Assembly: GCA_035250505.1 (NCBI GenBank)
Contig: DATFFC010000124.1
Coordinates: 1 to 37,020, forward strand
DNA length: 37,020 nt
Source of the DNA: DASSBQ01 sp035250505
GTDB lineage: Bacteria; Nitrospirota; Nitrospiria; Nitrospirales; Nitrospiraceae
Direction: 5' to 3'
The position numbers and the translations under genes are program-made. The notes under the pieces are model-generated. The model saw only the letters and a list, made by a program, of their open reading frames with translations. It was not told the origin of the DNA and did no database searches. This document shows positions 17,434 to 25,464 of this stretch, in pieces; positions within the stretch are counted from its first letter, which is position 1, and each line of letters starts with the position of its first letter.

Positions 17434-18000
17434 ATGAGGCCGGCGGCGTTGGCCGTCGGCCTCACGCCGGGTCTCTTGGCCGGCTGCGTCGAAGCGACGG
17501 CGCCGCATGAGCTGTTTCAGCTCTCGCCCGAAAGCACGCAGAACCGTGCCATGCAGACCCGCCTTTTTGAAACTGACAATGCCTTGGAATTGTTATCCGC
17601 CTCCGCCGCGACGTTGCAAGATCTCGGATTTCAAATCGAAGAAAGCGTCAAGGAGGTCGGATTTCTACGGTCGGCGAAGGAGCGGAGCGCGCGCGAGTAC
17701 GGTCAATATATCGGACGCTTCTTTGTTTTCGTGCTCTCCCTGGGCCATGCACTCATGCCGGTGGATCTTCATCAAAAGATCGCGGCGACGCTCATCACCC
17801 GCCCGCTGAACCAGGAGGGCACTAGGCAGGAAGTCCGGATCATGTTTTACCGCGTGGTGTGGAAAGGCGAGGGACAGGGCGACTCGAATTACATCCCGCC
17901 CGGCGAACAGCGCATGGAGATGATCCGCGATCCTCAAATTTACCAACAATTCTTTGCGAGACTCTCCAAGGCTGTGTTTCTGGAAGCGCATACGATCTGA
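17434..18000 (+). CDS. Tandem paralogous lipoprotein, copy 1
   Basis: A 188-residue predicted lipoprotein (signal end LLAGC, Cys18). It shares two blocks with the next two genes: an early one, MQTRLFETDNALELLSASAATLQDLGFQIEE, and a C-terminal one, YQQFFARLSKAVFL. These mark a common fold of unknown function. Between them is an insert (about 88-105) with a hydrophobic stretch (FFVFVLSLGHALM) absent in copy 2. The ATG at 17434 has a poor ribosome site; the frame is open to 17284 but that part overlaps the previous gene. The next gene starts 9 bp after its stop. Confidence 0.75.
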   Translation: MRPAALAVGLTPGLLAGCVEATAPHELFQLSPESTQNRAMQTRLFETDNALELLSASAATLQDLGFQIEESVKEVGFLRSAKERSAREYGQYIGRFFVFVLSLGHALMPVDLHQKIAATLITRPLNQEGTRQEVRIMFYRVVWKGEGQGDSNYIPPGEQRMEMIRDPQIYQQFFARLSKAVFLEAHTI

Positions 18001-18009
18001 GAGGACAAA

Positions 18010-18447
18010 ATGGGGAAGAACGCGTTTATCCCGTCCGCCATTGTTTTGGCTGCCTTCTTTCTCCTTCACGGTTGCGCGGCGCCTCAACCGAAGCAGGATC
18101 TGTTTGTGCTGACGGATGCACAAATGAAAATCCGAAGCGCACAGACGCGCACATTCGAGGTCACGGATCGCGCGGTGGCCATGCGCGGCGTCATCGCGGC
18201 GCTGCAAGATCTCGGCTTCATCATTGAGCGGGCGAACGAGCCGCTCGGCCTCGTCAGTGCGGCTCGTTTTGCGGAACCGAACTACTACGACGTCGTCGGG
18301 GTCACCGTCACGGTGCGGCCACAAACCGACAGCCAGACGATGATCCGAGCCAACGCGATCTATAACAACCGGCCGATCGAGGATCCGAAGGTCTACCAGA
18401 ACTTTTTCGCGGCATTGGAACGGTCGCTGTTTGTGACCAAACAGTGA
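18010..18447 (+). CDS. Tandem paralogous lipoprotein, copy 2
   Basis: A 145-residue predicted lipoprotein (signal end LLHGC, Cys22), the shortest of the three copies. It retains both shared blocks: AQTRTFEVTDRAVAMRGVIAALQDLGFIIE and YQNFFAALERSLFV. The middle strand VTVTVRPQTDSQTMIRANAIYNN matches VRLTATVRPRGETQVVVRASAQYY of copy 3. GAGGACAAA precedes the ATG. The close spacing to copy 1 suggests an operon. Function unknown. Confidence 0.78.
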   Translation: MGKNAFIPSAIVLAAFFLLHGCAAPQPKQDLFVLTDAQMKIRSAQTRTFEVTDRAVAMRGVIAALQDLGFIIERANEPLGLVSAARFAEPNYYDVVGVTVTVRPQTDSQTMIRANAIYNNRPIEDPKVYQNFFAALERSLFVTKQ

Positions 18448-18514
18448 TGGGCCGTTCTACCATTGTGCGCATGGTCATCGGATAGGAGCCGCAACCGGGC
18501 GGGCAACGGTTCGT

Positions 18515-19087
18515 ATGGCAAAGCTCTCACGTGCACGATGCGGGACCGTCTGGGCGGGGCTGTTGCTCTTTCTCCAAGCTTGTTCTCTTTATGAATGGCG
18601 GCATGAGAATCAATGGGAGTCTCGCGACCAGATCTGGCTGTCGGAAGCCAGTCAAGTCAAGGTGCGTGCGGCGCAAAGTCGCGTTTTTGAGACGGCGGAT
18701 CGGCTCAAGATTCTGCAGGCGGTGGTGAGCACTTTCCAGGATCTAGGATTCACTGTTGAAGTAACAGATGAGGTTTTGAATATTGTCTCAGGCAAGAAAT
18801 TTGTCGACTTGGAAGGGGGTCAATGGTGGTCCGATCCCTCCTATTATATGTATCGCGACGACGGACTGCTGATTCTGACCAAGCAGTATCGATCCTGGGG
18901 GCCGTTTTATCATCGCAGCGATCTGGTCCGACTTACCGCCACCGTTCGTCCCCGCGGGGAAACCCAAGTCGTTGTTCGGGCCAGCGCCCAATACTACCTC
19001 GGCGCCGTCGAGGATCCGGAACCCTATCAACGGTTCTTCCGCACGTTGGAGCAGGCGCTCTTTCTCCAAGCCAACGCTATTCAGTAG
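18515..19087 (+). CDS. Tandem paralogous lipoprotein, copy 3
   Basis: A 190-residue predicted lipoprotein (signal end FLQAC, Cys23). The shared blocks are AAQSRVFETADRLKILQAVVSTFQDLGFTVE and YQRFFRTLEQALFLQ. An insert of about 40 residues between the blocks is rich in Trp and Tyr (WWSDPSYYMYRDD and QYRSWGPFYHRS), which suggests an aromatic surface. The gene ends 42 bp before the stop of the convergent hybrid kinase. Function unknown; envelope location expected from the lipobox. Confidence 0.78.
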   Translation: MAKLSRARCGTVWAGLLLFLQACSLYEWRHENQWESRDQIWLSEASQVKVRAAQSRVFETADRLKILQAVVSTFQDLGFTVEVTDEVLNIVSGKKFVDLEGGQWWSDPSYYMYRDDGLLILTKQYRSWGPFYHRSDLVRLTATVRPRGETQVVVRASAQYYLGAVEDPEPYQRFFRTLEQALFLQANAIQ

Positions 19088-19128
19088 CTCTTTTGGATTG
19101 CAACTCCTCACTTCAAATTCCTCACCCG

Positions 19129-21711
19129 TTATCTCCGGTCGGCTTCCTGCGCCGCCAGCGGAATAGTGAAGCAGAACCGGCTGCCTTGTCCCGGCGTACT
19201 GTCCACCCAAATCCGGCCTTGGTGCAGTTCCACGAGATGTTTGGCGATCGCCAATCCCAGCCCGGCCCCTCGCGCTTCTCCATGGGATGCCGTGCCCCGA
19301 TAGAACTTCTCGAACACACGTGCGGCCTCTGCAAGAGGAATTCCGCAGCCTGTGTCGGCCACACAGACGCTGGCGAATCCCGGCTCATCGGTCATAACCT
19401 CGAGACGCACCTCGCCGCCTGCCGGTGTGAACTTACACGCGTTCTGAATGAGGTTCGTCAGCACCTGAGTAAGTCTATCCGGATCTCCCCGTATCAGGAG
19501 GCTCTTCTCCACACTGATCCCGGGCAAGGAAATGCCTTTCTTCTTCGCCAATCCTCGAAGGTTCTCCGCGACGGTCTCGACCAGCTCCGCAATGGCAAAG
19601 GGCTTCAATTCCAGCCGCAGCGTTCCGGCCTCGATTTTCGACAGGTCCAACAGGTCATTGATCATCCGGACCAGCCGGCCGATGTTATTCTTGATCCGAT
19701 CGAGATATCTCCGCTGCTTGTCGGTGAGTGGTCCGGCAATTTCGTCCATCAGATTCTCGACAAATCCGTCGATGGCGGCCAGTGGTGTCCGTAGGTCATG
19801 AGACACAATAGAGACAAGTTCGGATTTGCGCAGGCTCAATTTGCGCAACTCCGCGTTTGTGCCTTCGAGCTGTGAATAGAGTTCTTGCAGCTGAGTCGCC
19901 TTGGCCTCAAGTTCTTGTTCCTGGCGATGAATCCGCAACTGATTCTTGATTCTTGCGTGCAGTTCCTCCTCATTGAAGGGTTTGCTCACGTAGTCGTCGG
20001 CCCCGGCCTCCAGACTTTCCACGCGCGCTTCCGTGCCTGCTCGCGCCGTGAGCAGAATGACCGGTATGGTCCGAAGCGCGTCGTCGCACCGGATCGCCTT
20101 TAAGAGATCGTGCCCGCTCATAACAGGCATCATGATATCGGTCACCACGAGCGATGGCGCCGCCCGGCGGGTCTTCTCCAACGCGTCGGCTCCGTCATAC
20201 GCGCTGATGACACGATATTCATCCGCCAGCAATCGCACCAGGTAGGCGCGCATGTCGGCATTGTCGTCCGCGATCAAAATGAGAGGCCGGTCCGCGATTG
20301 CCGCGTCTCGTATCGTCGCGACTTCTTCGAGGGAGGGGCGTGTCCCCTCGGATTTGAGCGGTACCACCGTGTCTTCTTCATCCAGTGATGTCAGGGGATG
20401 CGAATCCACTTCACCGCGCGGCAGTGTAATCGTAAAGGTTGACCCTTCGCCGACGATGCTTTGCACGGCAATCTGCCCACCATGCAGTGTCACAATTTCC
20501 CTTGCCAGGGCCAGTCCGATTCCGCTGCCTTCAAATCGCCGCGTTGCCTGTCCTTCCACCTGGGTAAATCGGTCAAAAATTCGATTCAACTGATCCTCGG
20601 CAATGCCGATGCCGTTGTCCCGAATGGTGATCAATGCGTGGGTTGGGTCGGATGCGAGCGAGATCCATACCTTACCCTTTTCCGGATCGCTGAACTTAAA
20701 GGCGTTCATGAGGAGGTTTGAGAGGACTTTGGTCATCTTGCGGACATCCACCTGCGCCGGCACCGGTGCCGGCGGGTCGTCAAAACAGACCCGCCGCCAT
20801 TCCGACGACTCAAAATTGGCCGCCACGTTCCTGATCAGGGCGGCAAGATCGACACAAACCGGGCGCAAGTCGGCGCGCCCGCTTTCGAAGCGAGCCAGTT
20901 CGAGCAATTCATTGATCAAGAACAACAGACGCGAGGTGTTTCGTAGACCCGATTGCACGACGACATGGGCCTCTGTTACAAGCGGCAACTTGAGTAGGGC
21001 CTTAAAGGCTCCCAGGCTGAGCGTAAGTGGCGTGCGAAGTTCATGATTGATATTGGCGAAAAATTGATCCTTCAAGCGATCGAGCTCCAACAATTTGCGA
21101 TGTGATTGTTCGAGCTCTTCCCGTGCCCGGCGCTCGGAAAGCCGTGCCTGGAATTCGGCGGCCTGTAATGACTCGTAAAGATAGACCGAGAAGAGACAGG
21201 CGATACAAGTCCAAATAAGGAAGAAAGAATTCTGTAAAGCAGCCGATTCCGCCCCGGCGGACTGATGAGACAAAACGTTGATTCCGTAATAATACACGAG
21301 CGTCGCGATCTGGGCGGATACATGACTGGGCCAGGAAACGGGGACGATCACGGCGGCGGCAAGCAACACAAGGTTCAAACCGCTGTAATAGGGAGAGGAA
21401 AACCCTCCTAAGGTTACCGTCATATGCGCTAGACAGACGTTCGCAATGATCACCCAGGCAATCAATGGGACTCGCGGGTGGACTGCGGTCCGGCGCCGCA
21501 CGAAAGCCAGAAACATGATCAGATGACCGGTTTGAAGAAGAACTCGAAGCGTAAGGAGGATCGGCCATTGATCACGATAAAACAAGAAGTCAGATAGCAG
21601 AAACACAGGATTGGCTGTGAACCCGAGATAATAGAGCGTGCGTAGCCGTTCTCTTGCGAAGTCTTGTCGCCAGCCATCGTAGGATGACGGACTGAGATCC
21701 TCAGAAGGCAT
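19129..21711 (-). CDS. Membrane hybrid sensor: histidine kinase - receiver - histidine kinase
   Basis: The 860-residue product senses an unknown signal and transfers phosphate. The N-terminus has about six to seven transmembrane helices (residues 25-190). Then follow HisKA 1 (H223 in NHELRTPL), ATPase 1 (LLMNAFKFSD, DNGIGIAEDQ, GSGIGLALA; about 330-445), a receiver (D525 in VVTDIMMP, acid pair in IADDNAD; about 480-595), HisKA 2 (H638 in SHDLRTPL) and ATPase 2 (LIQNACKFTP, DTGCGIP, GAGLGLAIA; about 740-855). All key residues look intact in both kinase units. The start at 21711 is chosen because homology and helices begin there; the open frame to 22101 runs antisense over pseudogene remnants. 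The next two genes encode receiver proteins, possible partners. Confidence 0.92.
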   Translation of the reverse strand: MPSEDLSPSSYDGWRQDFARERLRTLYYLGFTANPVFLLSDFLFYRDQWPILLTLRVLLQTGHLIMFLAFVRRRTAVHPRVPLIAWVIIANVCLAHMTVTLGGFSSPYYSGLNLVLLAAAVIVPVSWPSHVSAQIATLVYYYGINVLSHQSAGAESAALQNSFFLIWTCIACLFSVYLYESLQAAEFQARLSERRAREELEQSHRKLLELDRLKDQFFANINHELRTPLTLSLGAFKALLKLPLVTEAHVVVQSGLRNTSRLLFLINELLELARFESGRADLRPVCVDLAALIRNVAANFESSEWRRVCFDDPPAPVPAQVDVRKMTKVLSNLLMNAFKFSDPEKGKVWISLASDPTHALITIRDNGIGIAEDQLNRIFDRFTQVEGQATRRFEGSGIGLALAREIVTLHGGQIAVQSIVGEGSTFTITLPRGEVDSHPLTSLDEEDTVVPLKSEGTRPSLEEVATIRDAAIADRPLILIADDNADMRAYLVRLLADEYRVISAYDGADALEKTRRAAPSLVVTDIMMPVMSGHDLLKAIRCDDALRTIPVILLTARAGTEARVESLEAGADDYVSKPFNEEELHARIKNQLRIHRQEQELEAKATQLQELYSQLEGTNAELRKLSLRKSELVSIVSHDLRTPLAAIDGFVENLMDEIAGPLTDKQRRYLDRIKNNIGRLVRMINDLLDLSKIEAGTLRLELKPFAIAELVETVAENLRGLAKKKGISLPGISVEKSLLIRGDPDRLTQVLTNLIQNACKFTPAGGEVRLEVMTDEPGFASVCVADTGCGIPLAEAARVFEKFYRGTASHGEARGAGLGLAIAKHLVELHQGRIWVDSTPGQGSRFCFTIPLAAQEADRR

Positions 21712-21864
21712 GGTTCGACCTCGCCCAGGCGGGGGAAGCGCGCGACAGAATATCGAGGAGTACGAGGAAGAGAGGCGGGTCGGACATCGAGTCCCCCGAT
21801 AAGCGATGAGGCAGGGCCGAATGCCGGATAAGGCTACTCTTTCAGCACAAGAACCGCAAACGGA

Positions 21865-22023
21865 ATGTTGGTTCCCAGGCAGACTTGTATCGATCACGAG
21901 CTTGTCATTGGCGATCAGGTTCGCCGCCGTATCACAGGTCCTTGCGCCCGCTGTGTGATGACGACCTTGGCCCAGGGAGATCTGCCAAGAGATCCTGGAG
22001 TCTTGGACACGGCAGTGCACCGC
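21865..22023 (+). pseudogene. MOSC-domain gene remnant
   Basis: The plus-strand frame encodes CIDHELVIGD, then ITGPCARCVMTTLAQGDLPR and DPGVLDTAVHR. This is the hallmark C-terminal half of MOSC-domain proteins (molybdenum-cofactor sulfurase C-terminal fold), including the conserved Cys in CVMTT. The N-terminal part and the final beta-strands are missing: just after VHR the frame no longer matches the family. No ribosome site is present. I call it a decayed fragment. Confidence 0.7.
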
Positions 22024-22183
22024 GCGGGGCGAAGCTGCGGCAGACAGCGATATCGACATTCTAGTCGCGATGCAACCAGGCCGGAGCTTGCTTGATGTCA
22101 TCGGTCTCGGGAATGAGTTGCAGGAACTCCTTCGGCGGAAGGTAGACGTGCTGACGGAAGGCGGACTGAGCCCCCTAAGATAG
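22022..22183 (+). pseudogene. MNT-type nucleotidyltransferase remnant
   Basis: The plus-strand frame encodes ARGEAAADSDIDILVAMQPG, then RSLLDVIGLGNELQELLRRK and VDVLTEGGLSP, ending at TAG 22181-22183. This matches minimal nucleotidyltransferases (MntA class, the antitoxin of HEPN-MNT pairs) from just after the GS motif onward, with the DxD metal site DSDID preserved. The first about 30 residues, including the GSxxRG Gly-Ser, and the last about 20 are missing. It abuts the MOSC remnant, with a shift of frame at the junction. No HEPN partner is present. Confidence 0.7.
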
Positions 22184-22347
22184 CCCTGTTATTTCCGCTG
22201 TAAGCCTGAGGCAAGAACGGCCCAGATTCCGCCCAAGTGAAGATTATACGTGATCAAAATTGCTCAGTACGACCAATCAGGAACTGCGATGTTGGCCGCA
22301 CGTCGCCATGAGGTTAACGTGAGCGCACCTCCGGCCGGACATAAGCA

Positions 22348-22719
22348 ATGGCAGGGGTCTTAGTAATCGGCGTTGATAAAGCCGCGCGACTTCTTATCAA
22401 AAATAGTCTTGAATGTGTGGGACATACGGTGAACATGGCAGCCAGCTTTGCGGAAGGTTCCGAGAATCTCAGTCAGTCGGGAAGTGAAGTGGTGGTCACG
22501 AATCTTCATATGCCGGAATCCGAATTCTTGAAGTCCCTCGCTCATTTCCGCGCGGAGTTTCCCCGAGTAAGAATCCTCGCGATTGCAAGTGAGTATGAGA
22601 CGATGGACTTTCTGGCGGTCCGTATGATGGGCGCGGATGATGTACTGAGACAACCGCTGGCGAGCAAGACGCTGCTTGACGCGGTGGACCAGGCGCTTCG
22701 TGAGAACGAGAAATCATGA
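22348..22719 (+). CDS. Stand-alone pseudo-receiver protein lacking the phospho-acceptor Asp
   Basis: A 123-residue protein with the CheY-like fold layout: VLVIGVD (beta1), EVVVTNLHMPE (beta3), VRILAIAS (beta4), and GADDVLRQPL (beta5). The usual acceptor Asp is Asn52 (VVTNLHMP, from an AAT codon) and the conserved Lys of KP is Gln102 (RQPL). Ser81 is kept. It therefore probably cannot be phosphorylated in the normal way and may act as a docking or signal-independent module. The ATG at 22348 has a weak ribosome site. It is followed by a LuxR-type regulator 48 bp downstream. Confidence 0.8.
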   Translation: MAGVLVIGVDKAARLLIKNSLECVGHTVNMAASFAEGSENLSQSGSEVVVTNLHMPESEFLKSLAHFRAEFPRVRILAIASEYETMDFLAVRMMGADDVLRQPLASKTLLDAVDQALRENEKS

Positions 22720-22767
22720 GCGGTCTCCGCCATCGTTCAATCCCAAACCTCACCGACATCAAATGAT

Positions 22768-23430
22768 ATGAGCACGAAGGTATCGGATCCGTCTTCGATT
22801 AAGGCTTTGTTGGTCAGCAATAATCAGCTCCTTTTTTCGGGCTTGCAAGCCATTCTGTCAGGCGTCACCGCCGTGGCGATGGCCCACGGCAACGGCGACT
22901 TTGACAAGGCCGTTGGTCAGGCTCAGCCTCAGCTCATCATTCTGGATATGGAGTTGCACGGTAACCTGACGCAGTTGATTCACAAGATTAAGGAAACGAT
23001 TCCTGATGCAAAGATTCTCGTGCTCTTCGGATTGAATGAGATGGAAGCCACCAGGCAGGCCCTCACATCAGGCATTGATGGAGTCGTGCTCAAGATGCAA
23101 CCGCAAGAAGTGCTCCTCGCTGCAGTCACTGCTCTCATTCACTCGTCGCCGAGCGCCGGTCCCGGGACTGCCAATGGATGTGGCGCGCCCCGTGGTCATA
23201 TCGCCGACCGGCCGGCATCCCTGACTCAACGAGAACGGGACATTGTGCGGCTTGTAAGTCAGGGACTATCCAATAAGGAAATTGCCGACCAGACATGCAT
23301 GGCTGTCATCACCGTACGCCATCATCTCACCAGAATTTTTGACAAGCTTGGCGTCGCGAGTAGACAGAAGCTCCTGATTCACGCCCATCAAGAAGGCATG
23401 GCCCAGCCGGTTCTCTCGGATACGGTCTGA
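22768..23430 (+). CDS. NarL/FixJ-type response regulator with degenerate acid pocket
   Basis: A 220-residue transcription factor. The N-terminal receiver (about 10-130) keeps the acceptor Asp60 (IILDMELHG) and Lys109 (VVLKMQ), but the acid pair that binds Mg is Asn18-Asn19 (LLVSNNQLL). The C-terminal LuxR helix-turn-helix (about 150-215) has LTQRERDIVRLVSQGLSNKEIA and the recognition helix in VITVRHHLTRIFDKLGV. DNA binding is expected; phosphorylation may be weak or absent. It follows the pseudo-receiver gene and lies near the hybrid kinase, so these could form one pathway. The ribosome site is weak. Confidence 0.88.
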   Translation: MSTKVSDPSSIKALLVSNNQLLFSGLQAILSGVTAVAMAHGNGDFDKAVGQAQPQLIILDMELHGNLTQLIHKIKETIPDAKILVLFGLNEMEATRQALTSGIDGVVLKMQPQEVLLAAVTALIHSSPSAGPGTANGCGAPRGHIADRPASLTQRERDIVRLVSQGLSNKEIADQTCMAVITVRHHLTRIFDKLGVASRQKLLIHAHQEGMAQPVLSDTV

Positions 23431-23467
23431 GAAGATGTCGCATTCGATGGGCGAAAGGGGACCGGCT

Positions 23468-23704
23468 ATGGTATCGTCCCGCCTCTCCTTCACCGAGTCA
23501 CTCCACAGTGACATACGGCAAGAATTCTACGGCCAACATGAGGCGATTGCTCAGGCAATGCATCTGGTCCTGCCCGGCCTTCCGCTCGTGGGGGTCCTTC
23601 TTCACGGCGCAGTCGGCGGGGTGTTAGGCCTGACCGTTTTCATCCTGGGTTATTATCTGATGCCCTATGCCTGGTTCGCGACGCACGGCAGCCGCCGCGT
23701 CTAA
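23468..23704 (+). CDS. Small hypothetical membrane protein
   Basis: A 78-residue protein. A polar N-terminus (about 1-28) is followed by a hydrophobic region (about 29-70) with one or two transmembrane helices: LVLPGLPLVGVLLHGAVGGVLGLTVFILGYYLM. The start at 23468 is preferred for AAAGGGG 8 bases upstream; earlier ATGs at 23435 and 23447 lack a site. Function unknown. It is convergent with the thioredoxin-like gene; the 204-bp gap holds only an imperfect hairpin near 23717-23750. Confidence 0.6.
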   Translation: MVSSRLSFTESLHSDIRQEFYGQHEAIAQAMHLVLPGLPLVGVLLHGAVGGVLGLTVFILGYYLMPYAWFATHGSRRV

Positions 23705-23908
23705 GCAAGGTGTCTTCAGCTGCGGGCGGCCCCAAAAGGACCGCTCGCTGCAAGTCGAATGAAGATGATTTCACTTTTGTCCTACGCCTTCGCATGCGGT
23801 TGGTCACAGCGGACCGCCGTTTCTCAGATGCTCTAATCGGAATAGGCTTTGCCCCGCACGTTCTGTGGATCGAGACATACCCGGAGCTCGCCCATCACCG
23901 GACACCGT

Positions 23909-24478
23909 TCAACTCGGCGCGTTGTCGGGTTTCCACTTGATGCTGCAGCCGATGCTGGGTTTTTGGTCGTCGTTGATCGGCTTGCCGGCGAGCGCGGCGT
24001 CGATCGCGGCGCGTAAATCCCGACCGGTCACCGGCGTGTTGTTGCCCGGCCGGCTGTCGTCCAGTTGTCCGCGATAGATCAGCCGACGCTCCGCGTCGAA
24101 GAGATAAAAATCAGGCGTGCAGGCCGCCTTGTACGCTTTGGCGACTTCTTGCGTTTCGTCGAAGCAAAAGGGGAACCGCCAGTTGAGGCGTAGGGCCAGC
24201 TCCTTCAGCCGTTCCGGCGCATCGTCCGGATAGTGACCCGGATCATTGCTACTGATCGCGATCATGCCGAGCCTCGTGTCCGCATAGTCTTGTCCAAGCC
24301 GGGCAATCTCCTGCTGAATGTGTTGCACATAAGGGCAGTGCCGGCAGAGAAACATCACCAGCAAGGCCTGCTTGCCGGCAAACGACTCAAGGGAGTGAGG
24401 CCGGCCGCTCACCACATCGCGCAAGGCAAATGGTGGAGCGGGGGTTCCGAGCGGAAGCATCACGGATGCGACTGCCAT
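23909..24478 (-). CDS. Thioredoxin-fold protein with CRHC active site
   Basis: A 189-residue thioredoxin/AhpC-TSA-fold protein. The active-site-like motif is FLCRHCPYV (Cys45 and Cys48), followed by AISSNDPGHYPDD and CTPDFYLFD, where TPD has the position of the cis-Pro loop. The family is usually annotated as thioredoxin family or peroxiredoxin-like. No clear signal peptide is seen; a cytoplasmic location is likely. The ATG at 24478 has GAGG 6 bases upstream; a GTG two codons earlier is less likely. A MITE-like element lies upstream of its start. Confidence 0.85.
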   Translation of the reverse strand: MAVASVMLPLGTPAPPFALRDVVSGRPHSLESFAGKQALLVMFLCRHCPYVQHIQQEIARLGQDYADTRLGMIAISSNDPGHYPDDAPERLKELALRLNWRFPFCFDETQEVAKAYKAACTPDFYLFDAERRLIYRGQLDDSRPGNNTPVTGRDLRAAIDAALAGKPINDDQKPSIGCSIKWKPDNAPS

Positions 24479-24595
24479 AGCCACCTCTTCGATCGATATG
24501 ACAAGTTGCTTGGCGACACTGTAGCAGCGGATTGTGTGCGGCTCAAGAGTCCTGAGCGCCAGAAAGACATCCGTATGGCCCCATCGCGAAGGCGA

Positions 24596-24811
24596 TAGCC
24601 CGCGTTATTCACGACGGTTCGTCGCGAAATCGCAAAGTCGCCAAGCGAGACAGGCACGCGGAGTCGTGAGGGAGGGAGACATACTTGAAACAGTATGTTG
24701 ACCGACTGAGCGGCGAGCCTGCCTGCCTCCAATGCAGCCAAACAGAATTGGAGGCTTGTCGCAGCGGCGAATCTGCGATTGCAGCAGAAGCGTCGTGAAT
24801 AACGCGGGCTA
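24596..24811. mobile_element. 216-bp MITE-like element with 21-bp perfect terminal inverted repeats
   Basis: The left end tagcccgcgttattcacgac (plus g at 24616) is exactly complementary to the right end, cgtcgtgaataacgcgggct (plus a at 24811). The similarity extends imperfectly to about 47 bp at each end. Outermost bases are TA at both ends, compatible with TA target use as in IS630/Tc1 relatives. Inside are perfect small hairpins (catact/agtatg and gcctccaat/attggaggc). It has no coding capacity. A diverged single end is found at 25313. Confidence 0.75.
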
Positions 24812-24907
24812 GATGCACCGTGGCCGGCGGGAATGGTATGATGCAGACGACTCGACCGGTCGCCTCTCTGATCCAATCCTATCCAACCTCGAAAGGAGAT
24901 CGTGGCA

Positions 24908-25315
24908 ATGAATGTGACTCGCTTGATCATCGGAACCTCGCTGGCGATGGTGCTGTTTGCGGGAACCGGGCTCGCCACAGAGCCGGCTGAAATCGAAAAG
25001 TTCGTCAAGGCGCGCATTGATATCGGCGAGATGATGACGAAGTATTTTCAAGGGGGAGGCATGTCGTTTGGGGAGGGCCAGCGGCCTTCTCCCGAGCAGA
25101 TGCGTGAGATGGGCAAGGACATCAATGCGAAACTCAGCACCGTGTTGGCGAAGTATGATCTGACGGTGGAGGAATATCGAAAGCGCAGCCCGGAGATCTT
25201 TGCCGACGACGCAGCGGTCAAGCGGTATCTCGAGGAGCATCCGGACTTGAAGCAGCGGTATGAGGCGCTCCCGCTGGATCGGATGGGACGCGGCGGCAGC
25301 GGACGGGGATACTAA
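24908..25315 (+). CDS. Small secreted protein, weakly DUF4168-like
   Basis: A 135-residue protein with a signal peptide (about 1-22, ending GLATEP). The mature part is helical and charged. The segments EIEKFVKARIDIGEMM, MGKDINAKLSTVLAKYDLTVEEYRK and VKRYLEEHPDLKQRYEAL are reminiscent of DUF4168-type periplasmic proteins, though I am not sure of the family. A Gly-rich tail (GRGGSGRGY) ends the protein. ATG 24908 is chosen for AAAGGAG at a good distance; a GTG at 24902 is too near that site. Its stop codon TAA is also the first three bases of a diverged MITE end. Confidence 0.65.
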   Translation: MNVTRLIIGTSLAMVLFAGTGLATEPAEIEKFVKARIDIGEMMTKYFQGGGMSFGEGQRPSPEQMREMGKDINAKLSTVLAKYDLTVEEYRKRSPEIFADDAAVKRYLEEHPDLKQRYEALPLDRMGRGGSGRGY

Positions 25316-25360
25316 CCCGCATTATTCATGAAGGATTCTACTGCAACTGCGCATACGCGG
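25313..25360 (+). repeat. Diverged solo copy of the MITE terminal repeat
   Basis: The sequence taacccgcattattcatgaa followed by ggattctactgcaac aligns to the outer about 40 bp of the element at 24596-24811 (reverse of its right end), with scattered mismatches. No matching opposite end was found nearby, so it looks like a decayed relic. Confidence 0.55.
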
Positions 25361-25464
25361 CTGCGGGCTACAGCTGCGCCCCGGGGAGTACCGCGCCGAC
25401 GTGGGATACCGCGGTCGCTCTCCTGATATCGAGCCGCTCGTTGTTTCTGTTGCACTGCCGGGCC

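Noticed and set aside
21712..22101. 130-residue N-terminal extension of the hybrid kinase
   Set aside because: The frame is antisense to MOSC and MNT remnants, has no family features, and the helices begin after 21711.
23717..23750. Hairpin between the small membrane protein and thioredoxin-like genes as a terminator
   Set aside because: The stem is imperfect with bulges and no U-tract; support is too weak to list.
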